From: Eubacterium multiforme
GTDB taxonomy: Bacteria; Bacillota; Clostridia; Clostridiales; Clostridiaceae
Direction: 5' to 3'
Assembly (NCBI RefSeq): GCF_030813415.1
Contig: NZ_JAUSUF010000012.1
Coordinates: 1-64,000, forward strand
Length of the DNA: 64,000 nucleotides
Shown: in pieces, positions 44,819 to 54,855 of the stretch
Numbering within the stretch: position 1 is the stretch's first letter
Layout: each line of letters begins with the position of its first letter
Translations under genes and position numbers: made by a program
The notes under the pieces: model-generated
The model's input: only the letters and a program-made list of their open reading frames with translations
Database searches by the model: none
Told to the model about the DNA's origin: nothing

Positions 44819-46303
44819 TTAATTTTGTAATTCTGCATTTATAACTTTTCCAGCAACACTAGCTGCTCTACCAGCTCCGTATCCACCTTCTTCAACAATT
44901 ACTGCAATAGCAATCTTTGGATTGCTTGCAGGTGCAAAACTAACAAACCATGAATGTGGTTTTCCAAGTTGACCATTTGGTAATCTATGATCTGCAGTAC
45001 CTGTTTTACCTGCAGCATCAGTTCCTTTTAAGTAACCCCATGAACCACTTTTAATATTTTTATCAACTAAGCCCTTCATATATGACTTAATTAAAGTTGC
45101 ATCATTTGATGACATTACTTTACTAAATTGTTTAGACTTAATACTTTCTACAGTATTACCATCCTTATCAACAACCTTGTTAACAAGACTTGGCTCCATT
45201 ATAACTCCATCATTAGCTACTGCTGAAGCAACTAATGCCATTTGCATTGGAGTTGCAAGTATACTACCTTGACCAATACCTGATTGTGCCATTTCACCTA
45301 CTTGCCAATCTTTAAGTTTTGGAAATTTACTTGGTTCTATACTAAATCCATTTGCAGGGATATCCTTATTGAAGCCAAATTTTTCTGCTGTATCCCTTAA
45401 TTTTGTATTACCAAGTTCCATTCCAAGTGTTCCATAAACTACATTACTTGATAGTATAAAAGCCTTTTCTAATTGAATACTTCCATTAACTTCTCCACTA
45501 TCATTATTTAAAGTTCTTCCGTCTTTAAATTTAATTTTACCATTATCATCAAAAGTTCTATTTTGAACTCCTGGCATATTTTCAAGAGCACTTGTTGTTG
45601 TAACTATTTTAAAGGTTGAACCTGGTGGATACATTCCATAAGTAGCCCTATTTATAAATGGACTATGTTCATAATCACCAGCATTAGCCTTTTTCATTTC
45701 ACTCTCTAAATTATTTGGATTAAAGCTTGGCTTTGAAACCATAGCTAAAATCTTACCTGTTTTAGGATCTAACGCAACTACTGCACCTCTACTATCTCCT
45801 AATGCATTATAAGCAACCTTTTGAAGCTTAGTATCAAGAGTAGTAACAACATTATTTCCAACTTTATCTTTATCATCTTGTCTTGTAAAGAATGCATTCT
45901 TTAAGTTTTCTATACTTGGTTTATCCACCAACTTCTTAAAGCTTGCTGACATATTTGAACTTGTTGTTAGTTGTTTGTCATAAACTTTTTCAAGACCTGT
46001 TATTCCATATTTATTACTAACATATCCTATTGGATGCCCATATAAAGCATCATACTTATATTCTCTTTCTTGACTGTTATTCTTCTTTCTAACACTTTTT
46101 GCAATAATATTTCCATCTTTGTCTAAGATTTCTCCTCTTAAGACTTCATTTCTTCTAGCCCACGCCCTTTGATTACCTGGCATTTCTGCAATCTTAGGTG
46201 ATTTAAACACTTGGAAATAGGCTATATATGATATAAGGGCTACAAAGCAAAATAAGAAAACAATCATTACTTTTTTTACACTGTCTTTAATATCACCCTT
46301 CAT
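44819..46303 (-). CDS. Class B penicillin-binding protein (PbpA-like transpeptidase)
   Basis: A 494-residue membrane-anchored D,D-transpeptidase that crosslinks peptidoglycan. One N-terminal membrane segment (about 11-31) precedes the transpeptidase domain with S229-x-x-K232 in PPGSTFKIV, SSN (FILSSNVVYG) and KTGT. The N-terminal pedestal is short, as in the PbpA type of Actinobacteria and clostridia. ATG at 46303 has site AGAGGAGGG. It follows the SEDS gene by 1 base, a SEDS/bPBP pair. Confidence 0.95.
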   Translation of the reverse strand: MKGDIKDSVKKVMIVFLFCFVALISYIAYFQVFKSPKIAEMPGNQRAWARRNEVLRGEILDKDGNIIAKSVRKKNNSQEREYKYDALYGHPIGYVSNKYGITGLEKVYDKQLTTSSNMSASFKKLVDKPSIENLKNAFFTRQDDKDKVGNNVVTTLDTKLQKVAYNALGDSRGAVVALDPKTGKILAMVSKPSFNPNNLESEMKKANAGDYEHSPFINRATYGMYPPGSTFKIVTTTSALENMPGVQNRTFDDNGKIKFKDGRTLNNDSGEVNGSIQLEKAFILSSNVVYGTLGMELGNTKLRDTAEKFGFNKDIPANGFSIEPSKFPKLKDWQVGEMAQSGIGQGSILATPMQMALVASAVANDGVIMEPSLVNKVVDKDGNTVESIKSKQFSKVMSSNDATLIKSYMKGLVDKNIKSGSWGYLKGTDAAGKTGTADHRLPNGQLGKPHSWFVSFAPASNPKIAIAVIVEEGGYGAGRAASVAGKVINAELQN

Positions 46304-46304
46304 T

Positions 46305-47525
46305 CTAGCCCTCCTCTGATATCTTTTGTAATATTCCTAATGCAAAAAACATTGTAAGCATTGAAGATCCACCATAACTTATAAGTGGCAATGTTATACC
46401 TGTTAGTGGAATAAGTGCAAATATACCTCCAATAATAACTAGAACTTGACAAGCTATCATTGCACTAAATCCAACTGCATTAAGTTGCAAAAATTCATCA
46501 TCTGTAACAAATGCTGTTCTTATACATCTATAAAATAATAAAAAATAAACAATCATTATCCCTATTCCAAAAACCATACCCATTTCTTCACAGATTGCTG
46601 CAAATATAAAGTCTGTCGTATTTACAGGTACAAATCCTGGGTACCCTTGACCAAGTCCTGATCCCATCATTCCACCTGAAGATATTGAATACAATCCTTG
46701 TACTAATTGATAACTTTGATTTTGGGCATATTCCCAAGGATTTTTCCATATTAAAACCCTTTGTCTTACATGACCAAACATATAATATGCCGCAACTGAT
46801 CCAACTGCAAAAAGACCTAAACATGTTAATACATATTTTTTCTTTGCTGTTGCTATATATAACATTGTTACTGATATTCCAAAGAAAATTAATGCTGATC
46901 CTAAATCTCTTTGTAATACCATACAACCTAAACTAAACATTACAACTAAGCCTGGTTGTATAAGCTTCTTAAAGTTTCCTTTAGAGTTATCTCCATTTTT
47001 ATATTCTCTAAGTGCTGATGATAAATATAACACTAATGCTATCTTTCCAAATTCTGAAGGCTGAAAACTTATAGGTCCAAATATGACCCAGTTTTTTGCT
47101 CCATAAACTTCTTTACCAATAATAAGTGCCATTGGCATAAATATAAAAATTAATATCATGTATACATTTTTATATTTAGCAAAATTCCTAAAGTCTGGAA
47201 AAGCTTTAAGTATAACTATAAATACAACTATACTAGCTAAAAACCACATTAATTGCTTTTCTGCTACGCTTGGATTTAATCTATAAAGCATAGCAATACC
47301 TATAACTACCAAAATACATGAAAAAGTAAGAATAAATTTATCCCCATCTGGATAAAATTTTCTAACAATAAAATGTGCAACAAATATAACTACACATAAT
47401 ATACCTCCAAAATATAAGGCATTCTTGTCTATAGGAGTTTTTAGGATAGCTAAATTTCCGAAAAGAGCTATACATAATAAATACGTTAAGCCTAGCATTA
47501 TGCTTTCTTTTTTACTTTTTACCAT
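46305..47525 (-). CDS. SEDS-family peptidoglycan glycosyltransferase (FtsW/RodA-like)
   Basis: A 406-residue membrane protein with about ten membrane segments. The SEDS signature AKNWVIFGPISFQPSEFGKIALVLYLS is near 143-168, and the C-terminal GIALPLISYGGSS-type stretch is seen as GITLPLISYGGSSMLTMF. It polymerises glycan strands with the partner PBP encoded 1 base downstream. Rod versus division use cannot be decided from sequence. ATG at 47525 has site GGGGTGA. An FHA gene lies upstream. Confidence 0.95.
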   Translation of the reverse strand: MVKSKKESIMLGLTYLLCIALFGNLAILKTPIDKNALYFGGILCVVIFVAHFIVRKFYPDGDKFILTFSCILVVIGIAMLYRLNPSVAEKQLMWFLASIVVFIVILKAFPDFRNFAKYKNVYMILIFIFMPMALIIGKEVYGAKNWVIFGPISFQPSEFGKIALVLYLSSALREYKNGDNSKGNFKKLIQPGLVVMFSLGCMVLQRDLGSALIFFGISVTMLYIATAKKKYVLTCLGLFAVGSVAAYYMFGHVRQRVLIWKNPWEYAQNQSYQLVQGLYSISSGGMMGSGLGQGYPGFVPVNTTDFIFAAICEEMGMVFGIGIMIVYFLLFYRCIRTAFVTDDEFLQLNAVGFSAMIACQVLVIIGGIFALIPLTGITLPLISYGGSSMLTMFFALGILQKISEEG

Positions 47526-47543
47526 TTAATCACCCCATGATAC

Positions 47544-47990
47544 CTAAGACAATACTTTAAACACTGCTGTTCCTATAGCTATCTTGTCCTTAGCAAATAA
47601 TTTTACTCTTCCAGTAATTTTTTGACCATTTAAAAAAGTACCATTTGTACTATTTAAATCTTCTAACACAAGCGCATTATTTTTAACTGTTATTTTAGCA
47701 TGATTTCCTGATACATATTGATCTGTTAATACTACTGTGTTGCTACCTCTTCTACCTATTGTTGTTATATCTCTAATAGGTATTACCGACCCCATCTTTA
47801 ACGACGTATTTTCTCCTACTTCTATTATCTCTATTCCATGATGTCTCTTTCTAACAGGTATAGGTCTTTTAGTATTACCTCCACCTTTTACATCCTTTGC
47901 CATTATCTTTAAAGCATAAACAATTATAAAGTATAATAGTATGATAAAAATTATTCCAAATACGCCTGCAATAAATTTTGAAAAATCCAT
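47544..47990 (-). CDS. FHA-domain membrane protein
   Basis: A 148-residue protein with one membrane segment (about 6-28) and a C-terminal forkhead-associated (FHA) domain (about 60-148: ITTIGRRGSNTVVLTDQYVSGNHAKI ... DLNSTNGTFLNG, in part). FHA domains bind phosphothreonine. The gene starts the FHA-SEDS-PBP set. The ATG at 47990 has site GAGGTGA; an upstream ATG at 48056 is not preferred. It likely links Ser/Thr phosphorylation to wall synthesis, by analogy with the actinobacterial fhaB-rodA-pbpA cluster. Confidence 0.88.
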   Translation of the reverse strand: MDFSKFIAGVFGIIFIILLYFIIVYALKIMAKDVKGGGNTKRPIPVRKRHHGIEIIEVGENTSLKMGSVIPIRDITTIGRRGSNTVVLTDQYVSGNHAKITVKNNALVLEDLNSTNGTFLNGQKITGRVKLFAKDKIAIGTAVFKVLS

Positions 47991-48155
47991 CTTTTCACCT
48001 CGAAAAATTACTTTATCTTTTTGATTATACACCAAAATACTATTAATTTCATACATTTATCTTACAATTATTGTTTACACAAACAATTAGGTAACTTTTA
48101 CAGTAAATTTTTATAAAAGCTAATTAATTTATTTATAATATTTTGTTTCTAATGT

Positions 48156-50981
48156 TTAATTTAATATTTTGCTTAAGTATTTCCCTGTATATGATTCTTT
48201 TATTTTACATATTTTTTCTGGAGTTCCAACACCTACTATTGTTCCTCCCTTATCTCCACCTTCTGGACCTAAATCTATAATATAATCTGCACATTTTATC
48301 ATATCTAAGTTATGTTCTATTACTACTACTGAGTTTCCTGCATCTACAAGTCTTTGAAGTATTCCAATTAATCTATTAACATCATCAATATGAAGACCTG
48401 TTGTTGGTTCATCTAATATATATAATGTCTTTCCTGTACTTCTTTTTGAAAGTTCAGATGCAAGTTTAATTCTTTGTGCTTCTCCTCCTGATAGTTGAGT
48501 TGATGGTTGACCAAGCCTTATATATCCAAGACCTACATCATATAATGTTTGAAGTTTATTTTTAATTCTTGGAATATGTTCAAAGAACTCTAAAGCTTCC
48601 TCAACTGTCATATTTAAAACATCATCTATATTTTTACCTTTATATTTTACTTCTAGAGTTTCTCTATTATACCTTTTTCCTTTACATACTTCACAAGGAA
48701 CATAAACATCTGATAAAAATTGCATTTCGATTTTTATTATTCCATCACCAGAACAAGCTTCACATCTTCCACCTTTAACATTAAAGCTAAATCTTCCAGG
48801 TTTGTAACCTCTCATTTTTGCTTCAGGAGTTTGAGAGAATAATTCTCTAATTACATCAAAAGTTCCTGTATAAGTTGCTGGATTAGAACGTGGGGTTCTT
48901 CCAATTGGACTTTGATCTATATCTATTATTTTATCTATATTTTCGTATCCCTTTATTTCTTTGTAAGCTCCTACTGGATTTCTACTTTTATTTATTAATT
49001 TATTTAATCCTTTATATAATATTTCATTAACTAAAGTACTTTTTCCTGAACCTGAAACACCAGTAACTATTGTTAAAACTCCAAGAGGAAAATCTACCTT
49101 TATATTTTTTAGGTTATTTTCTTTTGCTCCTACAACAGTAATTTTGTTTCCATTACCTTTTCTTCTTTCCTTTGGTGCTTTAATTTCCTTTTCTCCTGTT
49201 AAGTATTGTGCTGTTATTGAATCCTTACACTTTTTAATTTCATCTATAGTTCCTGCAGCTACAATCTTTCCACCATGTTCTCCTGCACCAGGTCCAATAT
49301 CAACAATAAAATCAGCTTCTTTTATAGTATCTTCATCATGTTCAACAACAATAACAGTATTTCCAACATCTCTAAGGTGTTTTAATGTTTTTATAAGTCT
49401 ATCATTATCCCTTTGATGAAGTCCTATACTAGGTTCATCTAAAATATATAAAACCCCCATAAGTGCAGAACCAATTTGAGTTGCAAGCCTTATTCTTTGA
49501 GATTCTCCTCCAGATAAAGTTCCTGAACTTCTTGATAAATTCAAATAATCTAAACCTACATCTACTAAGAATTTTAATCTGCTGCTTATTTCTTTTACTA
49601 TTTGCTCACTTATTATTTTGTTCTTCTCTGAAAATTCCACATTATTTATAAAATCTAATTCTTCTTTTATTGGAAGAGTTGTAAATTCATAAATGTTTTC
49701 ACCTCCAACAGTTACTGCAAGAGCTTCCTTATTAAGCCTTGCCCCCTTACATTTTGGACAATACTTATTACTCATATATTGTTCTATATCACTTTTTATA
49801 ATATCTGAGTTTGTTTCTCTATATCTTCTTTGAAGTGAGTTTATTTCTCCCTCCCAAGCAGAGTTATAATTTGCCTTAACTCCCTCTTTAACATAATCAA
49901 CCTTTAATCTCTTTCCTTCAGTTCCATATAAAATTATATTTACTATATTTTTTGGAAGATCCTTTATTGGAGTATTTAAATCAAATTTATATTCTTTACT
50001 TAATGCCTTTAAGAAAGCAAATGTCCAAGAATCTTCCTTTAATCTACCTTCACCCCAACAGGCAATTGCCCCTTCCATAATACTTAAATTTTTGTTTGGA
50101 ATTATTAGATTTTCATCAATCTCTATTAATGTACCAAGTCCATCACAATAATCACATTTTCCAAAGGGTGAATTAAATGAAAACATTCTTGGTGCTAACT
50201 CTTCTATGCTTATTCCACAGTCTGGGCAAGAAAACTTTTCACTGTATAGAGTATCTCCAGCTCCAACTTCATTTATTATAACTAAACCTTCACCAAGTTT
50301 TAATGCTGTTTCTATTGAGTCTGTAAGTCTTCCTTCAATGCCTTCCTTAATAACTAATCTATCTACCACAGCTTCTATACTATGCTTTTTATTTTTTTCT
50401 AATTTTACTTCATCCTCTGTAAGGTCATAAATTTCTCCATCAATTCTAGCTCTTACAAATCCATTCTTTTTAATATTTTCTAATATTTTTTCGTGAGTTC
50501 CTTTTCTTCCTCTTACAACTGGAGCTAAAATTTGAACCTTAGTTCTCTCTTCAAGTTCCATTACCTTATCTATAATTTGATCTACAGATTGTTGGCTTAT
50601 TACCTTTCCACACTTTGGACAATGTGGAATACCAACTCTTGCATAAAGAAGTCTTAAATAATCATATATTTCTGTTATTGTTCCAACTGTTGATCTTGGA
50701 TTTTTACTTGTTGTCTTCTGGTCTATAGAAATTGCTGGTGACAACCCTTCAATATATTCAACATCAGGCTTATTCATTTGACCTAAAAATTGTCTTGCGT
50801 AAGCTGATAATGATTCAACATATCGCCTTTGTCCTTCTGCATAAAGGGTATCAAAGGCAAGAGATGATTTACCTGAACCTGAAAGTCCTGTAAAAACTAT
50901 TAATTTATCTCTAGGTATTTCTAAACTAACATTTTTTAAATTATGTACCTTAGCTCCTTTTATTATAATCTTATCCTTCAT
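48156..50981 (-). CDS. uvrA: UvrABC excision nuclease subunit UvrA
   Basis: A 941-residue ABC-type ATPase that finds DNA damage with UvrB. Walker A GLSGSGKS at 32-39 and a second GVSGSGKS in the C-terminal half; signature [12 protein letters not shown]; two zinc modules (CPKC ... and CEACSGDG ... CEVCKGKRY). Length fits. The ATG at 50981 has site AGAGGAAC. The promoter has a LexA box at 51046-51057, so it is SOS-controlled. It follows no gene on the minus strand and lies apart from uvrB by 7.5 kb. Confidence 0.97.
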   Translation of the reverse strand: MKDKIIIKGAKVHNLKNVSLEIPRDKLIVFTGLSGSGKSSLAFDTLYAEGQRRYVESLSAYARQFLGQMNKPDVEYIEGLSPAISIDQKTTSKNPRSTVGTITEIYDYLRLLYARVGIPHCPKCGKVISQQSVDQIIDKVMELEERTKVQILAPVVRGRKGTHEKILENIKKNGFVRARIDGEIYDLTEDEVKLEKNKKHSIEAVVDRLVIKEGIEGRLTDSIETALKLGEGLVIINEVGAGDTLYSEKFSCPDCGISIEELAPRMFSFNSPFGKCDYCDGLGTLIEIDENLIIPNKNLSIMEGAIACWGEGRLKEDSWTFAFLKALSKEYKFDLNTPIKDLPKNIVNIILYGTEGKRLKVDYVKEGVKANYNSAWEGEINSLQRRYRETNSDIIKSDIEQYMSNKYCPKCKGARLNKEALAVTVGGENIYEFTTLPIKEELDFINNVEFSEKNKIISEQIVKEISSRLKFLVDVGLDYLNLSRSSGTLSGGESQRIRLATQIGSALMGVLYILDEPSIGLHQRDNDRLIKTLKHLRDVGNTVIVVEHDEDTIKEADFIVDIGPGAGEHGGKIVAAGTIDEIKKCKDSITAQYLTGEKEIKAPKERRKGNGNKITVVGAKENNLKNIKVDFPLGVLTIVTGVSGSGKSTLVNEILYKGLNKLINKSRNPVGAYKEIKGYENIDKIIDIDQSPIGRTPRSNPATYTGTFDVIRELFSQTPEAKMRGYKPGRFSFNVKGGRCEACSGDGIIKIEMQFLSDVYVPCEVCKGKRYNRETLEVKYKGKNIDDVLNMTVEEALEFFEHIPRIKNKLQTLYDVGLGYIRLGQPSTQLSGGEAQRIKLASELSKRSTGKTLYILDEPTTGLHIDDVNRLIGILQRLVDAGNSVVVIEHNLDMIKCADYIIDLGPEGGDKGGTIVGVGTPEKICKIKESYTGKYLSKILN

Positions 50982-51045
50982 ATCTTAAGTTCCTCTCTTT
51001 TAACTTATAACCTTATTTTAAACCTATATTTATTAATTAATTCCC

Positions 51046-51057
51046 GAACATAAGTTC
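51046..51057. promoter_or_regulatory. LexA (SOS) box upstream of uvrA
   Basis: GAACATAAGTTC matches the Gram-positive SOS box GAAC-N4-GTTC, extended as CGAACATAAGTTCC. It lies 10 bases downstream of the uvrA -10, at the predicted start site, so LexA would repress uvrA. Confidence 0.88.
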
Positions 51058-51067
51058 CCATAAATTA

Positions 51068-51096
51068 ATTGTAATTTCTTATCTTTATATTGTCAA
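51068..51096 (-). promoter_or_regulatory. Predicted uvrA promoter
   Basis: On the minus strand a consensus TTGACA (51096..51091) and TACAAT (51073..51068) are separated by 17 bases; the LexA box follows. Confidence 0.85.
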
Positions 51097-51202
51097 TTAT
51101 ATCACTATTTTTTATTATTACTAAAAAATAAATTTTATTACTTAATAATTTTACTTTTAGTTAAATAAATAATCATATTATATAAATTTATAAATAAAAA
51201 AA

Positions 51203-51257
51203 CAAAATAATAAATCCTTTAAAGTAAATCTAACTTTAATAAAAATTTATTATTTTG
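51203..51257 (-). terminator. Terminator of the TcaA-like gene
   Basis: CAAAATAATAAAT and ATTTATTATTTTG form a 13-bp outer stem; an inner TTAAAGT/ACTTTAA hairpin lies inside. A T run follows on the minus strand. Confidence 0.6.
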
Positions 51258-51286
51258 CCTTTTTATAGTTAATTAAAATTTATAAC

Positions 51287-52561
51287 TTATTTATTTTCTT
51301 TAGTTTCACTTATAGCTGTTAAAACTAGCTCACCATCTGGTTTCTTACTAAATTTATATACATTTTCAAAATATCTTGTTTTAGGATTATCATATCCTTT
51401 AGAAATATCATAAACTTCACTACAAGTTACAGAGCCCTCATTTTTATCTTTATCAAATTTAAGATCCTTAATATCTAAAGATATAAAATCCTCTCTAATA
51501 TTTTGCTTATATATTGATCCTATTACTTTTGATTGAGAATTATATATTTGACTTCCAGGTTCTAAATAATCTTTTATATAATTAAAATCATTATTATTTA
51601 CAGCATATGCAAAGGATGAATCATAATTTCTAATTAAATTATAAACCTGTGCTTTAAAATCTTCGTCTTCCTTTACAGCTTGTGAAAAGTCTATATACAT
51701 ATTATCTGAATAAGAATCTACAGTATAATTACTACTTCTTAGCTTTTTACCATCCTTTTCTCCAATTGCATAAATAATTGACTTATTATCTACTGGTCCA
51801 AAGTTACTTGCATCATTTATACTTACTCCTGTATCTTTTCCATTTACATATAGTTTTGCACTTGGAATATCACTTTGTATATTTATATATTTAAGATTAT
51901 CAAAAATGTTAATTGTTTTCTTTTGATCAGTCATTAAATTAACAGGGATATTTTCACTTTTTTTAATATACTTATTGTTAACTTCTGCAAGAACTATGTA
52001 ATTCGCAGGCATTAATGGTCCAATTTCTGAGTTTTCCTTTACATTTTTATATTCTTTTCCATTAACCTTTATATTAGCATCTTTTATATTTGTTTTTACT
52101 TCTATGTATGAAGGTTTTACTACAATTTTATATTCTGGAAATATTAAAAACTTATGTCCAACCTTTTTTAATGAGAATACATCATTATTATTTGCACTTC
52201 CTCCATTTTTTATTGACTCAACATCTGATTTAAGAATATTTTTTACATTGTCTACATATGATGGATTACTTTGAAAATAATCTAATAATATCTTTGTATT
52301 GTCTTTATCAATAGTTATTCTTGAGTCATCACTTGCTAATATACTTTGAAGTTCTCCTTCATTTTTTGAACCTATTGCCTCATTAAATTTTGTTATTGCT
52401 AGTTCTGGATTAGAAAAATGTTTGTTTAATGGTATATATATACCTATTAAAACTATTATTATTGCTATTATAGGTATAATTATTTTTAGTTTTTTATTAT
52501 TACATTTAGGACATTTTCCACTTTCATCTAGCTTACTTCCACACTTAGTACAATAATTCAT
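51287..52561 (-). CDS. TcaA/YvbJ-like zinc-ribbon membrane protein
   Basis: A 424-residue protein. Zinc ribbon at 4-20 (CTKCGSK ... CPKC), one membrane segment at about 25-43 (LKIIIPIIAIIIVLIGIYIP), then an extracellular part with repeated beta domains (about 60-424; e.g. FFLDELNKY-like repeats of PxPSAKLYVNGKDTG). Related TcaA proteins affect glycopeptide resistance in staphylococci; a role here is not shown. ATG at 52561 has site AGGAGGAAG. It is divergent from another zinc-ribbon membrane gene. Confidence 0.8.
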   Translation of the reverse strand: MNYCTKCGSKLDESGKCPKCNNKKLKIIIPIIAIIIVLIGIYIPLNKHFSNPELAITKFNEAIGSKNEGELQSILASDDSRITIDKDNTKILLDYFQSNPSYVDNVKNILKSDVESIKNGGSANNNDVFSLKKVGHKFLIFPEYKIVVKPSYIEVKTNIKDANIKVNGKEYKNVKENSEIGPLMPANYIVLAEVNNKYIKKSENIPVNLMTDQKKTINIFDNLKYINIQSDIPSAKLYVNGKDTGVSINDASNFGPVDNKSIIYAIGEKDGKKLRSSNYTVDSYSDNMYIDFSQAVKEDEDFKAQVYNLIRNYDSSFAYAVNNNDFNYIKDYLEPGSQIYNSQSKVIGSIYKQNIREDFISLDIKDLKFDKDKNEGSVTCSEVYDISKGYDNPKTRYFENVYKFSKKPDGELVLTAISETKENK

Positions 52562-52689
52562 AATCTTCCTCCTAATTTATATTAAATTTTTTCTTCCACA
52601 CATTAGTATAATAATTTATGGAACAAATTTAAATATTTTCTTGTATTTTTAACAATATTTCCCCTTTTGCTAGGACCTTTTAGGTATAT

Positions 52690-52719
52690 TTGACATTTAT
52701 ATGTAAATTTAGGTATAAT
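52690..52719 (+). promoter_or_regulatory. Predicted promoter of the zinc-ribbon membrane gene
   Basis: A consensus TTGACA (52690-52695) and TATAAT (52714-52719) are separated by 18 bases, 29 bases before the ATG. Confidence 0.85.
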
Positions 52720-52748
52720 TTTTTAGTTAACACAAAGGAGGAATAATT

Positions 52749-53450
52749 ATGTTTTGCCCAAACTGTGGAAGTAAACTTTCAGATGATTCTACTTTTTGTC
52801 CAAACTGTGGAACAAAAATAGAACAACAACACAACCCTAATAATGGACCTGATTTAACTAAGGATTTTTCAAAAATAGTTGTTGAATGTATTAAAAATCC
52901 AATTAAAGAAATTTCAAATCTTAAAGAAACATTAAGTGATACTAATAATTATATTTATTTAGGTATTTTAGCATTAATAATACCTTTTTTAATTACTATA
53001 TCACTAAAGTTCTTTACTCCACGTATAGCTATAGTAATACCATTTCATGAGATTTTCTTATCTTCTTTAATTAATTTAGTAGTTTTTTACGGAATAATGT
53101 TATTTTTAATATTTGCAATTTATAAATTTATTTTTAAAGAAGAACTTAGGCTTCAAGACTTTCTTAAAGTAGTTCTTGCTGCTTTAATAGTTAAAGGAGC
53201 TTTTATACTTATACAATTCTTAGTATCAATAATAAGTTTTAAGTTCTCTATCGCTATTTATATAGTTGGATCAATGGCTTCTATATTAATTTTATATAGT
53301 GGATTTAAAGAAATAGTTAAAGATTCTAATAAACTTTTATATACATTCTCAGGGTCATATTTAGTAGCTATCTTTTTTGCAAATTATATAATAGCAAAAA
53401 TTATAATGATAAACATAGTATCATTATTTATAGGAAGTATATTTTATTAA
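52749..53450 (+). CDS. Zinc-ribbon membrane protein, 233 aa
   Basis: Two CxxC knuckles (CPNCGSKLSDDSTFCPNC) at the N-terminus form a zinc ribbon; a linker to about residue 70 leads to about five hydrophobic membrane segments (about 71-233; YLGILALIIPFLITISLKFF in part). No enzymatic motif is seen. The family resembles YIP1-like membrane proteins in layout. Strong promoter and ribosome site AAAGGAGGA at the start. It is divergent from the TcaA-like gene. Confidence 0.8.
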   Translation: MFCPNCGSKLSDDSTFCPNCGTKIEQQHNPNNGPDLTKDFSKIVVECIKNPIKEISNLKETLSDTNNYIYLGILALIIPFLITISLKFFTPRIAIVIPFHEIFLSSLINLVVFYGIMLFLIFAIYKFIFKEELRLQDFLKVVLAALIVKGAFILIQFLVSIISFKFSIAIYIVGSMASILILYSGFKEIVKDSNKLLYTFSGSYLVAIFFANYIIAKIIMINIVSLFIGSIFY

Positions 53451-53481
53451 AAAATGCTGGTATTTTAAATACCAGCATTTT
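53451..53481. terminator. Terminator between the zinc-ribbon gene and the next minus-strand gene
   Basis: AAAATGCTGGTATTT and AAATACCAGCATTTT form a 15-bp perfect stem around one base, right after the stop. It can stop transcription from both sides. Confidence 0.9.
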
Positions 53482-53529
53482 TATCTATAACTATATTTTA
53501 AATATTCATCTAAAAGATAGAATTATTTA

Positions 53530-53973
53530 TTATAATTCTTTTTCTCTTATAATAATTTTAGCAGTTTCTTCTGCCATTTCTCCTGTAAATCTAACGCATT
53601 GGTCCTTATGTTCCTTTGAACCTTTTACCATACCTTTAGTTAATACTTTACAGCAAGTACATTTATTCATATCAATAAACTTATCATAAAGTTCTTTAGA
53701 TAATTCTAAAACCTTAGCAGACTCTTCTCCTCTAGCTTCACTTCTTCCAAATATCATTCCAAGTACTAATATTCCACCAGTTAATGCTCCACAAGTACAA
53801 CCAGCTCGTCCTATTCCAACTGGAAAACCTGATGCCATCTTTACAACATCATCACTTAGTTCTTTCATAAATTCATCCTTTAAGGTTTTAACAATTGCTT
53901 CAGAACAAAAGAAATCACCGTCTCTATAATATTTTTCAGCAGTTTCTCTTATATTTTTTAAATCATTACTCAT
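53530..53973 (-). CDS. C_GCAxxG_C_C family protein
   Basis: A 147-residue protein of the C_GCAxxG_C_C family (redox-type cysteine motif). GRAGCTCGALTGGILVLG near the middle gives the family GC-x-CGA-x-x-G core, with later CTCC and C in the C-terminal third. The biochemistry is not known. The ATG at 53973 has site GAGAGGTG; an upstream GTG overlaps the site. It is single on the minus strand. Confidence 0.85.
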   Translation of the reverse strand: MSNDLKNIRETAEKYYRDGDFFCSEAIVKTLKDEFMKELSDDVVKMASGFPVGIGRAGCTCGALTGGILVLGMIFGRSEARGEESAKVLELSKELYDKFIDMNKCTCCKVLTKGMVKGSKEHKDQCVRFTGEMAEETAKIIIREKEL

Positions 53974-54029
53974 TATGATACACACCTCTCTTCTTAAGAT
54001 AAAATAATTTTATCATAAAGAAAAAGGTT

Positions 54030-54692
54030 TTAATTATTATTTGCAAATTTTACTGATTTTTTTCTAAAACTATTAACTTTATTTAGTAGCTTGTCCACAC
54101 TAACTATAATAAATGCCATAACTAAAAATTCTACAACTAATTGTATTACATTCATAAAAAACTTATTTAAAGATATTACATTTAAATCTAAGAATGGATA
54201 AGGATATACATTTATAACTTTTCCAAAAAATAATGCAATGAAAAGATAAACTATAGGAAATATAACCCAATATCTAATATCTTTATAAGTATAATCTCCT
54301 TTTTCACCAAATACTATCCAATCTAGTACAAAGGCAATTGGAGCAAATCCATGTAATATATAACTTTGAATCATTTCAATTCCCTGTTGATTCCATGCAG
54401 ATTCTAAAACAAAGAAATAAACAAGTCCTGCTATACATATATATAAAGTTAATGCACCTCTTACACTTTTTTTATTTAAAAATTTTATTTTTTCATTTAA
54501 AAAGGACTTATTAATAAACCAAAGCATAACTAAAATATTGCTATACTCTGTAAAATATGAAAAATATCCAATTACTCTCCCAAAAGGAGTTGGAATTTTA
54601 GTTGCAATCATTTGACAAATAAAAGATCCAGTTAATGCAGCTAATATAAGAATTCCTGCAAAACCTCTCCAAATTTTTTTGTTTTTTTCCAT
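54030..54692 (-). CDS. Pr6Pr-family membrane protein
   Basis: A 220-residue protein with six hydrophobic segments (starting GFAGILILAALTGSFICQMI at about 10). WRGFAG and FTEYSNILV near residue 47 fit the Pr6Pr (FAR-17a/AIG1-like) family. Function is unknown. ATG at 54692 has site AGAGGTGA. Its C-terminus ends in a basic tail. Confidence 0.75.
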   Translation of the reverse strand: MEKNKKIWRGFAGILILAALTGSFICQMIATKIPTPFGRVIGYFSYFTEYSNILVMLWFINKSFLNEKIKFLNKKSVRGALTLYICIAGLVYFFVLESAWNQQGIEMIQSYILHGFAPIAFVLDWIVFGEKGDYTYKDIRYWVIFPIVYLFIALFFGKVINVYPYPFLDLNVISLNKFFMNVIQLVVEFLVMAFIIVSVDKLLNKVNSFRKKSVKFANNN

Positions 54693-54808
54693 TTGGTCAC
54701 CTCTTTAGTATTCTTTTTACTTAATATAATAATTATATCCATTTTATTTTGATAGTCAAATTATTTGATTGTTAACATTTAATGAATAAGAATTAGTTCC
54801 AAAATAAA

Positions 54809-54849
54809 AAAGCTAATTAATACAAATTTTATAAGTATTAATTAGCTTT
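54809..54849 (-). terminator. Terminator of aspT
   Basis: AAAGCTAATTAATAC and GTATTAATTAGCTTT form a 15-bp perfect stem with an 11-base loop, followed by a T run on the minus strand. Confidence 0.9.
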
Positions 54850-54855
54850 AAAATA

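Noticed and set aside
46685..46936. Plus-strand frame opposite the SEDS gene
   Set aside because: It overlaps a well-supported membrane protein gene and has no ribosome site.
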